The position numbers and the translations under genes were made by a program. DNA of 7,173 nt from Acetobacteraceae bacterium (GTDB taxonomy: Bacteria; Pseudomonadota; Alphaproteobacteria; Acetobacterales; Acetobacteraceae), in NCBI GenBank assembly GCA_030039695.1, contig JASHVB010000918.1:1-7173 (forward strand), given 5' to 3'. How positions within the stretch are numbered: position 1 is the stretch's first letter; every line of letters starts with the position of its first letter. The notes under the pieces were generated by a model, which made no database searches, had not been told where the DNA came from, and worked only from the letters and a program-made list of their open reading frames with translations. This document shows positions 6,448 through 7,173 of this stretch, in pieces.

Positions 6448-6773
6448 CGCACCGAGCGGCACAAGAACGCGCACGCCTGCCAGCGCCTGGCGCGGGCCAG
6501 CTGGCTGATCGCCCGGCGCGGCAGCTCGCCTTGCCCAACAGACCGCCGGGACCGATCAGCTGCCGCCACAGCATGGAGCGATTCTCCGCCATCCATCGTG
6601 GCAGAATGACGCCATCACGCCTGCGCGGAGATGGGCGAATCCCGTAGGGCGAAAGCCGGGACCCGATCACCCTGGACCAGCTTCCGTCGGGAGCGCGATG
6701 GACGGTTCAGATCGTCACATCGGTGGATCCCTGTTCCGCTACCCGGTCCGGTGACAAACTGGCTGGACAGAAC
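6448..6773. other. intergenic stretch without a convincing gene
   Basis: This spacer of about 330 bases separates yihA from the convergent dehydrogenase fragment. Short open frames exist on both strands, but none has a ribosome binding site with a recognisable product. Two copies of GGGCGAA (6633-6639 and 6647-6653) lie 14 bases apart. A short frame at 6666-6716 reads ITLDQLPSGAR..., faintly like the start of a FeoA/SH3-like domain. It has no start codon and is preceded by an in-frame TAG. Confidence 0.5.
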
Positions 6774-7173
6774 TTACCGCAGTTCCGCCGGCCGAAACCC
6801 CAGCACATCGGCGAACCGCTGCGAATAGAGCGGCCACGCCGCCGGGTTGACCAGCCGCGGCGGCACGGCACCTGCGAAAATCGCGATCCACTGCTGCGCG
6901 GTCGCCACGACCATCTGGTGCATCGACTCCACCGTCATCCCCGCGATGTGCGGGCTGGTCACCACATTGTCCAACGCCAGCAGCGGATGATCGGGGGGCG
7001 GCGGCTCCTCAAGGAAAACGTCGAGTCCCGCGCGCGGCCCTCAGTTAATGCCTGCGCCAGAGCCGCTTCGTCATGGATGCCGCCGCGTGCCGTGTTGATG
7101 AAATAGGCGTGTGGCCGCATGAGCGCGAGTTCGTTGCGCCCGATCATGCCAAACGTTTCGGTGCTGCGTGGAC
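6774..7173 (-). pseudogene. D-isomer-specific 2-hydroxyacid dehydrogenase, C-terminal part, frameshifted (runs off the right edge)
   Basis: Two minus-strand frames together give the end of an NAD-dependent D-2-hydroxyacid dehydrogenase (SerA/glyoxylate reductase type). The first frame, open from 7173, reads STETFGMIGRNELALMRPHAYFINTARGG and continues to ALTEGR. It includes the substrate-binding arginine in INTARGG. The second frame reads AGLDVFLEEPPPPDHPLLALDNVV and then TSPHIAG, to a TAA at 6774-6776. It carries the catalytic glutamate (EEP) and histidine (SPHIAG). The switch lies at 7029-7036, inside a CGCGCGCG run. Relatives have about three residues between EGR and AGLDV; here only two bases remain, so about 7 bases appear to be missing. 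This could be a true inactivating deletion or a sequencing or assembly error in the CG repeat. Downstream of the shift the protein is otherwise intact. Substrate specificity cannot be told from this part. Confidence 0.8.

Noticed and set aside
5639..6670. 343-residue minus-strand frame opposite yihA
   Set aside because: It lies antisense to a gene with all five GTPase motifs, and its own translation resembles no family.

Overview
The window looks like a chromosomal segment of a high-GC alphaproteobacterium, most likely Rhodospirillales/Acetobacteraceae-like. The reasons are the gene order rpmH-rnpA-yidD-yidC-yihA, the alphaproteobacterial form of ribosomal protein L34, a YidC with a large periplasmic domain, and the high-GC codon use. 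The taxon is inferred from protein style and gene order, not from a database match.

Left part (1-2355): the C-terminal end of a glutathione S-transferase runs in from the left on the + strand. It converges on a two-gene minus-strand unit. The promoter-proximal gene encodes a TVP38/TMEM64 (VTT-domain) membrane protein. Overlapping its end by 8 bases is a gene for a mercuric-reductase-like flavin disulfide oxidoreductase. The same two modules occur elsewhere as one fused polypeptide, so they probably work together at the membrane.

Middle (2356-3194): about 840 bases hold no gene I recognise. The right end carries a clear sigma70-type promoter (TTGACG, 17-base spacer, TATAAG) and a strong leader hairpin in front of rpmH.

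Core (3195-6421): a compact + strand operon holds rpmH (L34), rnpA (RNase P protein), yidD (membrane insertion factor), yidC (membrane insertase) and yihA/engB (ribosome-assembly GTPase). The yidD and yihA starts overlap the preceding stop by 4 bases, and yidC starts directly after the yidD stop. The operon links ribosome production, tRNA maturation and inner-membrane protein insertion.

Right part (6422-7173): about 350 bases without a convincing gene are followed by the C-terminal part of a D-isomer-specific 2-hydroxyacid dehydrogenase on the minus strand. It is interrupted by a frameshift in a CG-repeat tract, so it is either a pseudogene or a sequence error. The argB gene that often follows yihA in related genomes is not here.

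I see no CRISPR array, insertion sequence, tRNA, phage gene or recognisable defence system. The window is mostly housekeeping. The points most worth a second look are the split TVP38/oxidoreductase pair with its unusual active-site tyrosine, the RNA structures in the rpmH-rnpA leader region, and the frameshifted dehydrogenase.
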